57,890 nucleotides of DNA from Candidatus Dietzia intestinigallinarum (GTDB lineage Bacteria; Actinomycetota; Actinomycetes; Mycobacteriales; Mycobacteriaceae): NCBI GenBank assembly GCA_019119875.1, contig DWWG01000049.1:1-57890 (forward strand). The letters run 5' to 3'. Within the stretch, counting starts at the first letter, position 1. The number at the start of each line of letters is the position of its first letter. Under the pieces are notes generated by a model that was given only the letters and a program-made list of their open reading frames with translations, searched no databases and was not told the DNA's origin. Of this stretch, positions 43,819 to 53,536 are shown piece after piece. A program made the translations under genes and the position numbers.

Positions 43819-44865
43819 ATGACCGAACCGAGCACCACCGCGGCCGGCCCGGTGGACGCGCTGCTCGTGCTGTCCTTCGGGGGACCGGAGGGCCAGGAGG
43901 ACGTGATCCCGTTCCTGGAGAACGTCACGCGCGGGCGCGGCATCCCCCGGGAGCGGCTCGAGGAGGTCGCGACACACTACCGTCACCTCGGAGGCCGCAG
44001 CCCCATCAACGACCTCAACCGAGAGATCATCGCGAACGTCGAGGCCGAGCTGGCGCGCCGGGGGCGTGACCTGCCGGTGTACTTCGGCAACCGCAACTGG
44101 ACCCCGATGGTCGAGGAAACCGTCCGGACGATGGTCGCCGACGGCGTCCGGCACGCCGCGGTGTTCGCCACCTCCGCCTGGGGCGGATACTCCGGGTGCG
44201 CCCAGTACCAGGAGGACATCGCCCGCGTCCGCGGTGTCGTCGAGGACGCGCCCACCATGATCCGGCTGCGGCAGTTCTACGACCATCCGCTGTTCATCGA
44301 ACGCTTCGCGACCGACCTGCGCCGTGCGGTGGCCGAAGCCGCGCCGGGGGCCCGGGTCGTGTTCACCGCCCACTCCGTTCCCGTCTCCGCCGACGAGGCG
44401 TCCGGGCCGCCCGCCCTCGGTGGTCGCCTCTACAGCCGTCAGGTCCACGAGGCCGCCCGGCTGGTCGCCGAGTCCGCCGCGGTGGGGGAGTACGACGTGG
44501 TGTGGCAGTCCCGCTCCGGGCCACCGAGCGTGCCCTGGCTCGAGCCCGACGTGGTGGACCACGTGAGCGAACTCGCCACAGGGCAGGGGGTCCACGACGT
44601 CGTCGTCGTCCCCATCGGGTTCATCTCCGACCACGTCGAGGTGATCTGGGACCTCGACACCGAGCTCGTGGAGGAGGTCCACGAGCTGGGGGTGACGGTC
44701 ACCCGGTGCGCGACCCCCGGGCCCAGCACGGAGTTCGCGCGGATGGTCGTCGACCTGCTCCACGAGGCGGAGACCGGCTCGGTCCGACCGCGACCGGGCG
44801 CCGTGCCCGCACTCGGCCGCAACCGCGACGGCGCGCGCTGCGGAATCGGATGTTGCTCGCGATGA
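43819..44865 (+). CDS. hemH: Ferrochelatase (coproporphyrin ferrochelatase type)
   Basis: Inserts iron into the porphyrin, in actinobacteria most likely coproporphyrin III. The 348-aa product opens [20 protein letters not shown], has [25 protein letters not shown] with the conserved His, WQSRSGPP, and [16 protein letters not shown]. Cys in GYSGCAQYQ and the C-terminal RCGIGCC are candidate [2Fe-2S] ligands, as in actinobacterial enzymes. Last of fabG-inhA-hemH, matching Rv1483-1485. Confidence 0.95.
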   Translation: MTEPSTTAAGPVDALLVLSFGGPEGQEDVIPFLENVTRGRGIPRERLEEVATHYRHLGGRSPINDLNREIIANVEAELARRGRDLPVYFGNRNWTPMVEETVRTMVADGVRHAAVFATSAWGGYSGCAQYQEDIARVRGVVEDAPTMIRLRQFYDHPLFIERFATDLRRAVAEAAPGARVVFTAHSVPVSADEASGPPALGGRLYSRQVHEAARLVAESAAVGEYDVVWQSRSGPPSVPWLEPDVVDHVSELATGQGVHDVVVVPIGFISDHVEVIWDLDTELVEEVHELGVTVTRCATPGPSTEFARMVVDLLHEAETGSVRPRPGAVPALGRNRDGARCGIGCCSR

Positions 44866-44871
44866 CCCGCC

Positions 44872-44915
44872 GTCGGCGCTGACCCCGCCGCTGCCCGCCC
44901 CCGGTCAGCGCCGAC
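44872..44915. terminator. Bidirectional terminator between hemH and the convergent hypothetical gene
   Basis: The 13-bp arms 44872-44884 and 44903-44915 are perfectly complementary with an 18-nt loop. The distal arm overlaps the stop codon of the minus-strand gene. Confidence 0.6.
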
Positions 44916-45726
44916 CGGCCTCCCGCAGTGCCGCCTCGCCCGCCGCGGCCACGGCAGACCGCCGGGCGGCGTCCTTGACCGCCACCAGGCGACGCAGGAT
45001 CGGCTCCCGCGTCGCGGGGTCCACCCCGTCGCCAGGTCGGGCCAGGGCGACCGAGGTGATCGTCTCCACCCTGTCGATCCGGTCGACCAGCTCCAGGACG
45101 CGGGAGGGCAGCCCGGCGGGGAGCCGTGTGACGTTCGCGTGCAGATCGAGGTGAGTGCTCGTACCGCCGCCGGACGCGGAACGTTCGATGAGATCCGCGG
45201 CCTCCACCACCGCGCGGCCGAGCTCTGCCAGGGCCTCGGAGGGGCCGGCGGGTTGCGGCACGACCGGACAGTCCGCGACGCCCCGCAGGCGCCACCGGAT
45301 CACGTCCGGATGCGGCAGCACGCACGTCAGGCAGAGCGCCTCGCGCGTCCCGGGATCACGGATCACCACACCCCACCCGGCCTCGGCCACATCCGCGCGC
45401 ACCGCGGGGACCGGGGGCAGGCTCGACGAGTCGCCGGGCGCTGTGGTCAGCAGCGAGAGCACCTCGGCGGCGGGGTGGGGCCCGGCAAGACGGCGCAGCA
45501 GGCGTACCAGCTCCGGGAGCATGCCGGCGGACCCCGCCGCGGGATCGACCCGGGACAGCCCCTCGACCCGGTCGCCGACGACGTCGAGCAGGTGCGACTG
45601 CGCCAGCCCGCTGACGTACGAACTCAGCTCGTCGAACGGCTGGTCCGCCCACGCGGTGCGCAGCAGGTGGAGCGGCAGCGCCCATGCCGGAGAGAGTGCC
45701 GTGGTGTGGGTGAGGGGTCGCGACAT
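44905..45726 (-). CDS. Conserved hypothetical protein (Rv1486c-like by position)
   Basis: Family not recognised. The 273-aa soluble protein starts MSRPLTHTTALSPAWALPLH and has a helical Leu-rich N-terminal half, a central WGVVIRDPGTREALCLTCVL block (two Cys close together, with another in VADCPVVPQ), and an Ala/Arg-rich C-terminal helix. No signal peptide or membrane segment. ATG at 45726. It occupies the slot of the M. tuberculosis Rv1486c gene, convergent with hemH; homology was not tested. Confidence 0.75.
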   Translation of the reverse strand: MSRPLTHTTALSPAWALPLHLLRTAWADQPFDELSSYVSGLAQSHLLDVVGDRVEGLSRVDPAAGSAGMLPELVRLLRRLAGPHPAAEVLSLLTTAPGDSSSLPPVPAVRADVAEAGWGVVIRDPGTREALCLTCVLPHPDVIRWRLRGVADCPVVPQPAGPSEALAELGRAVVEAADLIERSASGGGTSTHLDLHANVTRLPAGLPSRVLELVDRIDRVETITSVALARPGDGVDPATREPILRRLVAVKDAARRSAVAAAGEAALREAGRR

Positions 45727-45793
45727 GACGATCGATCCTACCGACGGTGCGCCGCCGCTCCACCCGGCGTCGCCGCGACTACGGTGTCACGCC

Positions 45794-46612
45794 ATGGCAG
45801 ATATGTACGGCCCCGACGTCCTGTCCGGAACGGCGCGGCGCCGCCGCCCGCAGGTCCCCGTCGTGGACGCCGAACGGGACCTGGTGGTGGAGGATGCCGA
45901 GACCGGGTTCTGCGGTGCGGTGGTGGGATTCGACCGGAGCCACGACGGTGAGTTCGTGAAACTCGAGGACCGTCACGGGCGGGTGCGGCTGTTCGCCATG
46001 ACACCGTCCGCGTTTCTCATCGACGGGTCCCCGGTGACGCTGCGTAAGCCCGCACCGGCGGCGCGGGGTCCCAGGATCACCGCGTCCGGGTCCCGCAAGG
46101 TCGAGGGGCTGCGGGCCCGCACCGCCCGCGCCGGGCGGATCTGGGTGGAGGGCATCCACGACGCGGCTCTGGTGGAGAAGATCTGGGGTCATGACCTGAG
46201 GGTCGAGGGGATCGTGGTGGAACCGCTCCACGGCATCGACGACCTGGCCCGTCTCGTGGCCGATTTCGGGCCCACCCCGTCGGCGCGACTCGGCGTCCTG
46301 GTGGATCACCTGGTCGAGGGGAGCAAGGAGTCGCGCATCGTGGCCGGGTTGGGCGGGGACGTCCTGGTGACCGGTCATCCGTATGTCGACATCTGGCAGG
46401 CCGTCAAACCCTCGGCGGTGGGTATCCGCGAGTGGCCCGTCGTGCCGCGCGGCGAGGACTGGAAGACCGGGATCTGCTCGCGGCTGGGATGGGGTGATCC
46501 GTCCGACGGTTTCCGTCACGTGTTGTCCTCGGTCAGCAGCTACCGGGATATCGAGCCCGCCCTGCTCGGCGCGGTGGAGCGGCTGGTGGACTTCGTCACC
46601 GAGCCCGCCTGA
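45794..46612 (+). CDS. DUF3097 family protein
   Basis: A 272-aa actinobacterial protein of unknown function. Recognisable blocks: MADMYGPDVLSGTARRRRPQ, EDRHGRVRLFAMTPSAFLID, then a TOPRIM-like segment IWVEGIHDAALVEKIWGHDL with VLVDHLVEGSKESRI and WPVVPRGEDWKTGICSRLGW. The acidic motif pattern (E...DxD-like DHL) suggests a nucleic-acid or nucleotide role, but that is inference. ATG 45794; its 3' end overlaps the convergent VTT-domain gene by 17 bp. Confidence 0.88.
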   Translation: MADMYGPDVLSGTARRRRPQVPVVDAERDLVVEDAETGFCGAVVGFDRSHDGEFVKLEDRHGRVRLFAMTPSAFLIDGSPVTLRKPAPAARGPRITASGSRKVEGLRARTARAGRIWVEGIHDAALVEKIWGHDLRVEGIVVEPLHGIDDLARLVADFGPTPSARLGVLVDHLVEGSKESRIVAGLGGDVLVTGHPYVDIWQAVKPSAVGIREWPVVPRGEDWKTGICSRLGWGDPSDGFRHVLSSVSSYRDIEPALLGAVERLVDFVTEPA

Positions 46613-47291
46613 CGGGCATCCGCGCGTCCAACACCATCCCCACCACCCCCACGGTGGCGAAGCCGACCGTCGCCCACAGTGCCGCGGCGCCGTCGCCCGC
46701 GGTGAGCGAGTCGCCGAGCAGAATCGCCGCCACGGTGCCGGGCGCGCTACCGATCACTGTCGCGGGCAGGAACTGTCGGCGCCGGATGGAGGTCAGCGCC
46801 GCGGCGTAGTTGACCACCGAGAACGGCACCGCCGGGACCAGGCGCAGGCTTCCCACCGACAGCCAACCCCGTCGACGCAGGCGGGCGTCCACCGCCGCGA
46901 CGCGTCGGTCCGCCCGGAGCGCCGCGGCCTTCTCGTGCCCCAGGCGCCGCACACCCTCGAACGCCACAGCCGCGGCGATCCCCGTCGCCACGAGGGACCA
47001 CGGGACCGCGACGGAGGGCGGGAAAAGCACCGCGGCGGAGTAGGTGAACGTGGAGCGCGGGATCGGTGCCACCGTGACCAGGGCGTAGGAGGCGAAGAAC
47101 ACCGGTGTGAACCACGGCCCCAGGTGGCCGGCCCAGGTACGCATCTGCTCCAGTCCGGGGGTGGGGACGAGGGTGGCGACGACGACGACAGCCACCACCG
47201 CCAGCACCCAACCGACCACCCGTCCATACACCGGGACGACTGTAGTCCTCGTGGGGCCGGGTGTTCTCCCCGCGAACTCACCTGCGGTCAA
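46596..47291 (-). CDS. TVP38/TMEM64 (VTT domain) membrane protein
   Basis: A DedA/VTT-superfamily integral membrane protein, up to 231 aa. Helices lie at about 24-43, 60-80, 85-110 and two near the C terminus; the VTT core reads RLVPAVPFSVVNYAAALTS and SAPGTVAAILLGDSL. Corresponds in place to Rv1491c. The start is uncertain: TTG at 47291 has an AGGA site, while GTG at 47231 gives 211 aa without a clear site. VTT proteins are linked to phospholipid scrambling or lipid-carrier recycling. Confidence 0.78.
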   Translation of the reverse strand: MTAGEFAGRTPGPTRTTVVPVYGRVVGWVLAVVAVVVVATLVPTPGLEQMRTWAGHLGPWFTPVFFASYALVTVAPIPRSTFTYSAAVLFPPSVAVPWSLVATGIAAAVAFEGVRRLGHEKAAALRADRRVAAVDARLRRRGWLSVGSLRLVPAVPFSVVNYAAALTSIRRRQFLPATVIGSAPGTVAAILLGDSLTAGDGAAALWATVGFATVGVVGMVLDARMPVRRAR

Positions 47292-47298
47292 GGCCCTG

Positions 47299-47328
47299 TT
47301 CCTGGTGCCCGGGGCGCTGCACTAGAGT
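47299..47328 (+). promoter_or_regulatory. Candidate mutA promoter
   Basis: TTCCTG (47299-47304) and TAGAGT (47323-47328), spaced 18 bp, just before the two possible mutA GTG starts. A start of transcription near 47335 would make the upstream GTG leaderless. Confidence 0.4.
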
Positions 47329-47370
47329 CGCGAGGTGACCCCCTTCACTCCACAAGAGAACGAGGTACCG

Positions 47371-49209
47371 GTGACCAGTCCGACCACAGGTCCTGACCTT
47401 CACTCCTGGTACGCCTCTGTGGGAGCCGTCCTCGCGAAGGCCGCCCGCAAGGATCCTGCCGATATGCCCGACGACGCCTGGCGTTCGCTGATCGCGACGA
47501 CGCGCGACGGGATCGAGATCAACCCGCTCTACACGCGGGCCGACGAGATCGCGGAGCGCCCGGCACCGGGCCGGTACCCCTACGTCCGGGGCGGGGACCG
47601 GACCGGGCTGCCGGACAACGGCTGGCACGTCAGTGCCCGTGTGGAGGCGACCGGGGACCCCTCGCAGGTCAACATCCGGGTGCTCGATCTGCTCGAGCAG
47701 GGCGTCACCGCACTGTGGCTCACGGCCGGGGCCTCCGAGCTGGGCGCCGTCCTCAAGGACGTCTACCTCGACCTGGCGCCGGTGACCTTCGAGTCCGGCG
47801 CCGATCTGGTCGACGTCGCCGAGGCCTACCTCGAGCTGCTCGACCGGCGTCGCGCCGCGGGCGACGGTGTCACCGACCGTGCGTCCGTGGTCGCGGACCT
47901 CGGTGCCGCCCCCGTGACCGCCGCGTACTCGGGGGCCGAGTCGATCGACCTGGACGCCGCGGTCCGACTCGCCGCCCGGGTGGCCGATCGGGAGGAGACC
48001 CTGCGCACCTTCGTCGCCGACGGCACGGTGTTCCACTCCGACGGAGCGGGCGATGCGCAGGAGCTGGCGTACGCCGTCGCGGCCGGACTCGAGTACGTGC
48101 GGGCCCTCATGTCGGCCGGGATGTCCGCGGACACCGCGCTCCGGCAGGTCTCGTTCCGACTGGCAGCGACTGACGACCAGTTCGCGTCGATCGCCAAGTT
48201 CCGCGCCGGGCGCCTCATGTGGGCCCGGGTGGCGGAGCTGCTCGGGGCCCCGGAGGCCGGTGGCGCTCCGCAACACGCGGTGACCTCGTCCGCCATGATG
48301 TCGCGGCGTGATCCGTGGGTGAACATGCTGCGCACCACGCTCGCGGCGTTCGGGGCGGGCGTGGGCGGTGCCACCTCGGTGACGGTCCTGCCGTTCGACG
48401 CCTCGATCCCGGGTGGTCTGCAGAGCACTTCGCGCTCCTTCGCCGACCGCATCGCACGCAACACCCAGTTGCTGCTGCTCGAGGAGTCGCACCTGGGTCA
48501 CGTCGTGGATCCGGCCGGTGGCTCCTGGTATGTCGAGTCCCTCACCGACTCGCTGGCCGGCGCCGCCTGGTCGGTGCTCCAGACGGTCGAGGCCGCCGGC
48601 GGACTGGCCGCCGCGATCTCCTCCGGGTCCGTCGCCGAGACCGTCGCCCGGATCCGTGACGCCCGCGACACCGACATCGCGCACCGCAGGTCGCCGATCA
48701 CCGGGGTGTCCGAGTTCCCCGACCTCGGCGAGCCTGCTCTCGACCCGTCCCGCCGCGGTGGCGAGGGCTACCGCTACGGGCTGGCCTTCGAGAGGCTCCG
48801 TGACCGTTCCGACGCGCACCTCGAGGAGACCGGAACCCGACCGACCGTCCTCGTCGCGGGACTGGGCTCCCAGGCCGAGACCACGGGACGCGTGACCTTC
48901 ATCTCCAACCTGCTCGGGGCCGGCGGGATCGAGGCCCGCAACCCGGGAACCTCGGAGCCGGGGCAGTACGCCGACGCCCGCGAGGGCGCCGAGATCGCCG
49001 TGCTCTGCGGTGCCGACAAGCGCTACGCCACCCAGGGACCGGACGCCGTGGCGGCACTGCGGGCCGCCGGGGTGTCCACCGTGTACGTCGCCGGTTCCGA
49101 GAAGGGCTTCCCCACGGGCGGAGCCGACGGTCCCGACGGGTTCCTGGGCCTCGGCATCGACGCAGTCTCCGCTCTGTCCACCCTCCTCGACCAGCTGGGA
49201 GTGAAGTGA
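47371..49209 (+). CDS. mutA: Methylmalonyl-CoA mutase small (beta) subunit
   Basis: Non-catalytic partner of MutB, 612 aa from GTG 47371, which has GAGG about 6 bases upstream; GTG 47335 (624 aa) is an alternative, possibly leaderless. The MCM-like barrel is visible ([49 protein letters not shown]), but the C-terminal cobalamin-type domain lacks the DxHxxG motif, as expected for the beta subunit. One base separates its stop from the mutB start. Confidence 0.94.
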   Translation: MTSPTTGPDLHSWYASVGAVLAKAARKDPADMPDDAWRSLIATTRDGIEINPLYTRADEIAERPAPGRYPYVRGGDRTGLPDNGWHVSARVEATGDPSQVNIRVLDLLEQGVTALWLTAGASELGAVLKDVYLDLAPVTFESGADLVDVAEAYLELLDRRRAAGDGVTDRASVVADLGAAPVTAAYSGAESIDLDAAVRLAARVADREETLRTFVADGTVFHSDGAGDAQELAYAVAAGLEYVRALMSAGMSADTALRQVSFRLAATDDQFASIAKFRAGRLMWARVAELLGAPEAGGAPQHAVTSSAMMSRRDPWVNMLRTTLAAFGAGVGGATSVTVLPFDASIPGGLQSTSRSFADRIARNTQLLLLEESHLGHVVDPAGGSWYVESLTDSLAGAAWSVLQTVEAAGGLAAAISSGSVAETVARIRDARDTDIAHRRSPITGVSEFPDLGEPALDPSRRGGEGYRYGLAFERLRDRSDAHLEETGTRPTVLVAGLGSQAETTGRVTFISNLLGAGGIEARNPGTSEPGQYADAREGAEIAVLCGADKRYATQGPDAVAALRAAGVSTVYVAGSEKGFPTGGADGPDGFLGLGIDAVSALSTLLDQLGVK

Positions 49210-49210
49210 G

Positions 49211-51481
49211 ATGACGACCTTCCCCGATTTCAGCACCGCCCCCCTCCACGAGCCCGGCTCCGCCGGCGACACCGCGGTGTCCTCCGCCACGGACCCGATC
49301 GCGGCCGACGCGCACTGGGAGACGCCGGAGGGCATCGACGTCAAGCGCGTCTACACCAAGGCCGACCGTGACGGCGTCGAGGCCGGTACCGCCGCGACCG
49401 ACGACGGCGAGGAGGTCACCCCGTTCCCGCTGGACACCGTCCCCGGCGCTGCGCCGTTCCTGCGTGGCCCGTACCCGTCGATGTACGTCAACCAGCCGTG
49501 GACCATCCGCCAGTACGCGGGGTTCTCCACCGCCGCCGAGTCCAACGCGTTCTACCGGCGCAACCTCGCGGCCGGGCAGAAGGGCCTGTCGGTGGCGTTC
49601 GACCTCGCCACGCACCGGGGCTACGATTCCGACCACCCGCGGGTGGCGGGAGACGTCGGTATGGCCGGTGTGGCGATCGACTCCATCCTGGACATGCGTG
49701 AGCTGTTCGACGGCATCGACCTGTCCTCGGTCTCGGTCTCGATGACGATGAACGGTGCGGTGCTGCCGATCCTGGCGTTCTACGTGGTGGCGGCCGAAGA
49801 GCAGGGGGTGACGCCGGAGCAGCTCGCGGGGACCATCCAGAACGACATCCTCAAGGAGTTCATGGTCCGCAACACCTACATCTATCCGCCCAAGCCCTCG
49901 ATGCGGATCATCTCGGACATCTTCGCCTACACCTCGCAGAAGATGCCGCGCTTCAACTCGATCTCGATCTCCGGCTACCACATCCAGGAGGCCGGGGCCA
50001 CGGCCGATCTGGAGCTCGCCTACACCCTCGCCGACGGTGTCGAGTACATCCGCGCCGGCCTCGCGGCGGGGCTCGACATCGACAAGTTCGCACCGCGCCT
50101 GTCCTTCTTCTGGGCGATCGGGATGAACTTCTCGATGGAGATCGCCAAGCTGCGCGCCGGTCGCCTGCTGTGGAGCGAGCTGGTCGAGAAGTTCGGTCCG
50201 AAGAACCCCAAGTCGAAGTCGTTGCGTACGCACTCGCAGACCTCCGGCTGGTCACTGACAGCCCAGGACGTCTTCAACAACGTGGCCCGCACCGCGATCG
50301 AGGCCATGGCCTCCACGCAGGGCCACACGCAGTCCCTGCACACCAACGCCCTCGACGAGGCGCTGGCACTGCCGACCGACTTCTCGGCCCGCATCGCCCG
50401 TAACACCCAGCTGCTGCTCCAGCAGGAGTCCGGCACCACCCGCCCGATCGACCCGTGGGCGGGCTCCTACTACATCGAGTGGCTGACCGCTCAGCTCGCC
50501 GACAAGGCCCGCCTGCACCTCCTGGAGATCGAGGAGGCCGGAGGCATGGCCCAGGCGATCGGCGAGGGCATCCCCAAGCTGCGTATCGAGGAGGCCGCGG
50601 CCCGCACCCAGGCCCGCATCGACTCCGGCCGCCAGCCGGTCATCGGCGTCAACAAGTACGTCGTGGAGGAGGACCAGGAGATCGAGGTCCTCAAGGTCGA
50701 GAACTCCCGGGTGCGCGCCGAGCAGGTGGCCAAGCTCGCCAAGCTCCGTGCCGAGCGTGACGAGCAGGCGTGTCAGGCCGCTCTGGACCGCCTCACCGAG
50801 GCCGCTTCCGGTGGCCCGAGCAGCGACCTGGAGAACAACCTCCTCGCGCTCGCGATCGACGCCGCCCGGGCCAAGGCCAGCATCGGTGAGATCTCGGACG
50901 CCCTGGAGAAGGTCTACGGTCGACACAAGGCCGAGATCAAGACCCTGTCCGGTGTGTACCGGCAGGAGGTCACCAAGGAGGGCGCCGTGGACAACGTCAC
51001 ACGAGCCATGCAGATGGCCGACTCGTTCGCCGAGCAGGAGGGCCGTCGCCCCCGTATCCTGCTGGCCAAGATGGGGCAGGACGGCCACGACCGCGGCCAG
51101 AAGGTCGTGGGCACGGCGTTCGCCGACCTCGGATTCGACGTGGACATGGGTCCGCTGTTCCAGACACCGGAGGAGGTGGCCCAGCAGGCCGCCGACGCCG
51201 ACGTCCACGTGGTGGGTGTGTCCTCGCTCGCGGCCGGTCACCTGACTCTCGTGCCCGCGCTGCGCTCCGCGCTGGCCGCCGTCGGACGTGAGGACATCAT
51301 GGTCACCGTCGGTGGCGTCATCCCGCCGGGTGACTTCCAGGAGCTCTACGACGCCGGCGCGGCCGCGATCTACCCGCCCGGAACCGTGATCGCCGAGGCG
51401 GCCATCGAGCTCCTCGACGCACTCGCCGGCACACTCGGCCACGAGCTGTCCGGTGACGTCGGCGCGGAGGTGGAACACTGA
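49211..51481 (+). CDS. mutB: Methylmalonyl-CoA mutase large (alpha) subunit
   Basis: Adenosylcobalamin enzyme that interconverts methylmalonyl-CoA and succinyl-CoA, in propionate and odd-chain/branched-chain metabolism. The 756-aa product has the catalytic barrel ([47 protein letters not shown]) and the B12 domain with DGHDRG (D624, base-off His626, G629) plus SSLAAGH and GGVIPPGD. The Tyr/Arg pattern around the CoA site is that of MutB, not isobutyryl-CoA mutase. Directly follows mutA; meaB follows. Confidence 0.97.
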   Translation: MTTFPDFSTAPLHEPGSAGDTAVSSATDPIAADAHWETPEGIDVKRVYTKADRDGVEAGTAATDDGEEVTPFPLDTVPGAAPFLRGPYPSMYVNQPWTIRQYAGFSTAAESNAFYRRNLAAGQKGLSVAFDLATHRGYDSDHPRVAGDVGMAGVAIDSILDMRELFDGIDLSSVSVSMTMNGAVLPILAFYVVAAEEQGVTPEQLAGTIQNDILKEFMVRNTYIYPPKPSMRIISDIFAYTSQKMPRFNSISISGYHIQEAGATADLELAYTLADGVEYIRAGLAAGLDIDKFAPRLSFFWAIGMNFSMEIAKLRAGRLLWSELVEKFGPKNPKSKSLRTHSQTSGWSLTAQDVFNNVARTAIEAMASTQGHTQSLHTNALDEALALPTDFSARIARNTQLLLQQESGTTRPIDPWAGSYYIEWLTAQLADKARLHLLEIEEAGGMAQAIGEGIPKLRIEEAAARTQARIDSGRQPVIGVNKYVVEEDQEIEVLKVENSRVRAEQVAKLAKLRAERDEQACQAALDRLTEAASGGPSSDLENNLLALAIDAARAKASIGEISDALEKVYGRHKAEIKTLSGVYRQEVTKEGAVDNVTRAMQMADSFAEQEGRRPRILLAKMGQDGHDRGQKVVGTAFADLGFDVDMGPLFQTPEEVAQQAADADVHVVGVSSLAAGHLTLVPALRSALAAVGREDIMVTVGGVIPPGDFQELYDAGAAAIYPPGTVIAEAAIELLDALAGTLGHELSGDVGAEVEH

Positions 51482-51561
51482 CCCGCCTCGGCTCCGGACC
51501 CGACCCCGCCGGGTCGGGCAATCTCACGGGCAGTCTGTCCACCACGCTCGGCACCGGTACG

Positions 51562-52581
51562 GTGCGCGGCCCGGTGCCCTCGGCGGCCGGGCCGCGACCG
51601 CGGCGTGAGATCGACGTCGACGCCCTCCTGACGGGGGTTCTGGAGGACCGACGTCCGGTTCTCGCCCGGGCGATCACCCTGCTCGAGTCGACCAACCCCG
51701 CGCACCGCGAGAAGGCACAGCAGCTCCTGCTCGGGGCCCTCCCGCACTCCGGCGGCGCACTGCGGATCGGGATCACCGGGGTGCCGGGCGTCGGCAAATC
51801 GACGTTCATCGAGTCGTTCGGGCTCTACCTCGTGGAGCACGGCCACAAGGTCGCGGTACTGGCCGTCGACCCGTCCTCGACCCGCACCGGGGGATCCATC
51901 CTGGGCGACAAGACCCGCATGGCCACGCTGTCCACCGAGCCGCGGGCCTACATCCGGCCGTCCCCGACCTCCGGGACGCTCGGGGGAGTGGCCAGGGCGA
52001 CCCGCGAGTCGATGGTGCTGCTCGAGGCGGCCGGCTTCGACGTGATCCTCGTGGAGACCGTCGGCGTGGGGCAGTCCGAGGTCACGGTCGCCGGGATGGT
52101 GGACTGCTTCACGTTCCTCACTCTCGCGCGCACCGGTGATCAGCTCCAGGGCATCAAGAAGGGTGTGTTGGAGCTGGCGGACGTGGTCGCGGTCAACAAG
52201 GCCGACGGCCCGCACGTCAAGGACGCCCAGCGGGCCGCACGTGAACTCGGTGCCGCGCTACGCCTGGTCAGGCCCGCGGACGCGGTGTGGAAGGTCCCGG
52301 TCCTGACGATGTCCGGGCTCGAGGCCGAGGGCCTGGACAGGTTCTGGGACGCCGTCACATCCCATCAGCGCGAGATGGGCGAGATCGGCGAGGTGGAGGC
52401 GCGCCGGGCGCGTCAGCAGGTCGAGTGGACGTGGTCGATGGTCCACGACACGATCATGGCCCGGCTCGAGGCCGACCCGGACGTACGGCGCGTCGCCGCG
52501 GACGTCGAGACGCAGGTCCGGGAGGGAACCCTCACCGCGGCGTTGGCTGCCCAGGCGATCATCGACGCCTTCGACTCCTGA
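51562..52581 (+). CDS. meaB: Methylmalonyl-CoA mutase-associated GTPase MeaB
   Basis: G3E-family P-loop GTPase that protects and loads mutase, 339 aa from GTG 51562. Walker A GVPGVGKST (residues 73-81), DPSSTRTGGSILGDKTRM, the Walker-B region DVILVETVGVGQSE, and the base-specificity motif VVNKAD-like AVNKADGP are intact. No ribosome site is seen near the GTG; the frame is open back to the mutB stop, so the true start may be upstream or at GTG 51574. Same position as Rv1496. Confidence 0.93.
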   Translation: MRGPVPSAAGPRPRREIDVDALLTGVLEDRRPVLARAITLLESTNPAHREKAQQLLLGALPHSGGALRIGITGVPGVGKSTFIESFGLYLVEHGHKVAVLAVDPSSTRTGGSILGDKTRMATLSTEPRAYIRPSPTSGTLGGVARATRESMVLLEAAGFDVILVETVGVGQSEVTVAGMVDCFTFLTLARTGDQLQGIKKGVLELADVVAVNKADGPHVKDAQRAARELGAALRLVRPADAVWKVPVLTMSGLEAEGLDRFWDAVTSHQREMGEIGEVEARRARQQVEWTWSMVHDTIMARLEADPDVRRVAADVETQVREGTLTAALAAQAIIDAFDS

Positions 52582-52605
52582 GCCCGCGGACTCCGGAGTC
52601 GAAGG
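52568..52605. terminator. Terminator of the mut operon
   Basis: A perfect 11-bp stem (52568-52578 with 52595-52605), loop 16 nt that itself contains a palindromic GACTCCGGAGTC edge. It overlaps the end of meaB and faces the convergent methyltransferase gene. Confidence 0.6.
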
Positions 52606-52612
52606 CCCGCAC

Positions 52613-53407
52613 TCAGCGCTTGCGCAGGACAAACCCTACAGCGTTGATGTGCTCGTCGTGGGTGGTGAAGGTCTTGCGCATCGCCAGCACCCGCTTGCGG
52701 GCATCGCTATCCCGGATCAGGTTCCAGACGATGCGGGCCACCCCGCCGATACCCTCGTCGGCGATCATGCGGCGCGGCTGGAGCAGTCCCATGGGTCGCA
52801 GCTCGGTGGCCTCCACCTCGAACCCGGCGGCCTCGAACAGGCCGGTCCACTCGGCGACGGTGAGGGGACGTGCGTTGACGCGGATCGAGCGGGCGAGGTC
52901 CCTGCGGATCCCGGTCTTGATCTCGTCGGCGAGATCGTCCGGGACCAGGCACAGTTCGTGGACGAGGTACCGGCCGTTCGTATCGAGCACGCGGGCCGCC
53001 TCGGCGACGATCTTCTCCTTGGTGGAGTCGCCCTGCATCGTGAGCATGGCCTCGCCCACCACGACGTCGGCCGATGCCTTCTCCAGCCCGGTCTCCTGGG
53101 CGGTGGCCACCACCATGTCCCCGCGGCCTCCGATGGCCGAGCGGGTGACCTCCACCGCGTCGGCGTCCGAATCGACGCCGGTGTAGGAGGACGGCCCCTC
53201 CTCGAGGAGCAGCGATGCGGTCAGCCCGAGACCGGGTGCGAACTCCACGACGCGCTTGCCCGAGATCTCCGCCGAGTTGACCATCCATTCCGACAGTTCG
53301 CGGCCACCGGGACGCAGGACCTTCTTGCCCACGCGGGCCAGCAACCAGTGCCCGGCGACGGATTCGGCGTCGCGCTCGTGCTGGGGGAGAGGCGGGCTGG
53401 TGGTCAT
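52613..53407 (-). CDS. Class I SAM-dependent methyltransferase, iron-regulated (Rv1498c-like)
   Basis: A 264-aa Rossmann-fold methyltransferase. Motif I is VVEFAPGLGLTASLLLEEG near residue 55, followed by an acidic GVDSDADAVEV (ribose-binding) and ADVVVGEAMLTMQG; RPMGLLQPRRMIADEG in the C-terminal half is family-specific. ATG 53407 has GAAGGGA 9 bases upstream. Its promoter region contains two DtxR/IdeR-type iron boxes (53460-53507), so it is probably derepressed under iron limitation. The methyl acceptor (a porphyrin, siderophore or quinone precursor?) is unknown. Corresponds in place to Rv1498c. Confidence 0.88.
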   Translation of the reverse strand: MTTSPPLPQHERDAESVAGHWLLARVGKKVLRPGGRELSEWMVNSAEISGKRVVEFAPGLGLTASLLLEEGPSSYTGVDSDADAVEVTRSAIGGRGDMVVATAQETGLEKASADVVVGEAMLTMQGDSTKEKIVAEAARVLDTNGRYLVHELCLVPDDLADEIKTGIRRDLARSIRVNARPLTVAEWTGLFEAAGFEVEATELRPMGLLQPRRMIADEGIGGVARIVWNLIRDSDARKRVLAMRKTFTTHDEHINAVGFVLRKR

Positions 53408-53459
53408 GATTCGAGTCCCTTCGTCGACGGCAGTGCCCGCTCTGACCGCGGACCAATCT

Positions 53460-53478
53460 TTAGGTAAGGCTACCCTCC
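53460..53478. promoter_or_regulatory. DtxR/IdeR iron box 1
   Basis: TTAGGTAAGGCTACCCTCC matches the 19-bp iron-box consensus TTAGGTTAGGCTAACCTAA at 15 of 19 positions by my count. It overlaps a minus-strand TAAAGA that could be the -10 of the methyltransferase gene. Confidence 0.82.
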
Positions 53479-53488
53479 TAGCACTTCC

Positions 53489-53507
53489 TAAGGGTAGGCG
53501 AGCCTCA
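53489..53507. promoter_or_regulatory. DtxR/IdeR iron box 2
   Basis: TAAGGGTAGGCGAGCCTCA matches the consensus at 14 of 19 positions, in tandem with box 1 (29 bp between centres). It lies between the acyltransferase stop and the methyltransferase start. Confidence 0.75.
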
Positions 53508-53536
53508 CCGACTGTCGACCGGGGCGGTGAGGCGCT

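Noticed and set aside
47278..49344. A 688-codon open frame opposite mutA, and similar ones opposite mutB (50252-51478), pgk (796-1890), sufB (18965-20155) and sufS (22508-23329)
   Set aside because: All are antisense shadows of recognised genes caused by GC-rich third positions; none has a ribosome site with a known domain.
49211..51481. Isobutyryl-CoA or other acyl-CoA mutase instead of methylmalonyl-CoA mutase
   Set aside because: The protein is a full-length MutB with both domains, next to mutA and meaB, and the [15 protein letters not shown] region follows the MutB pattern.
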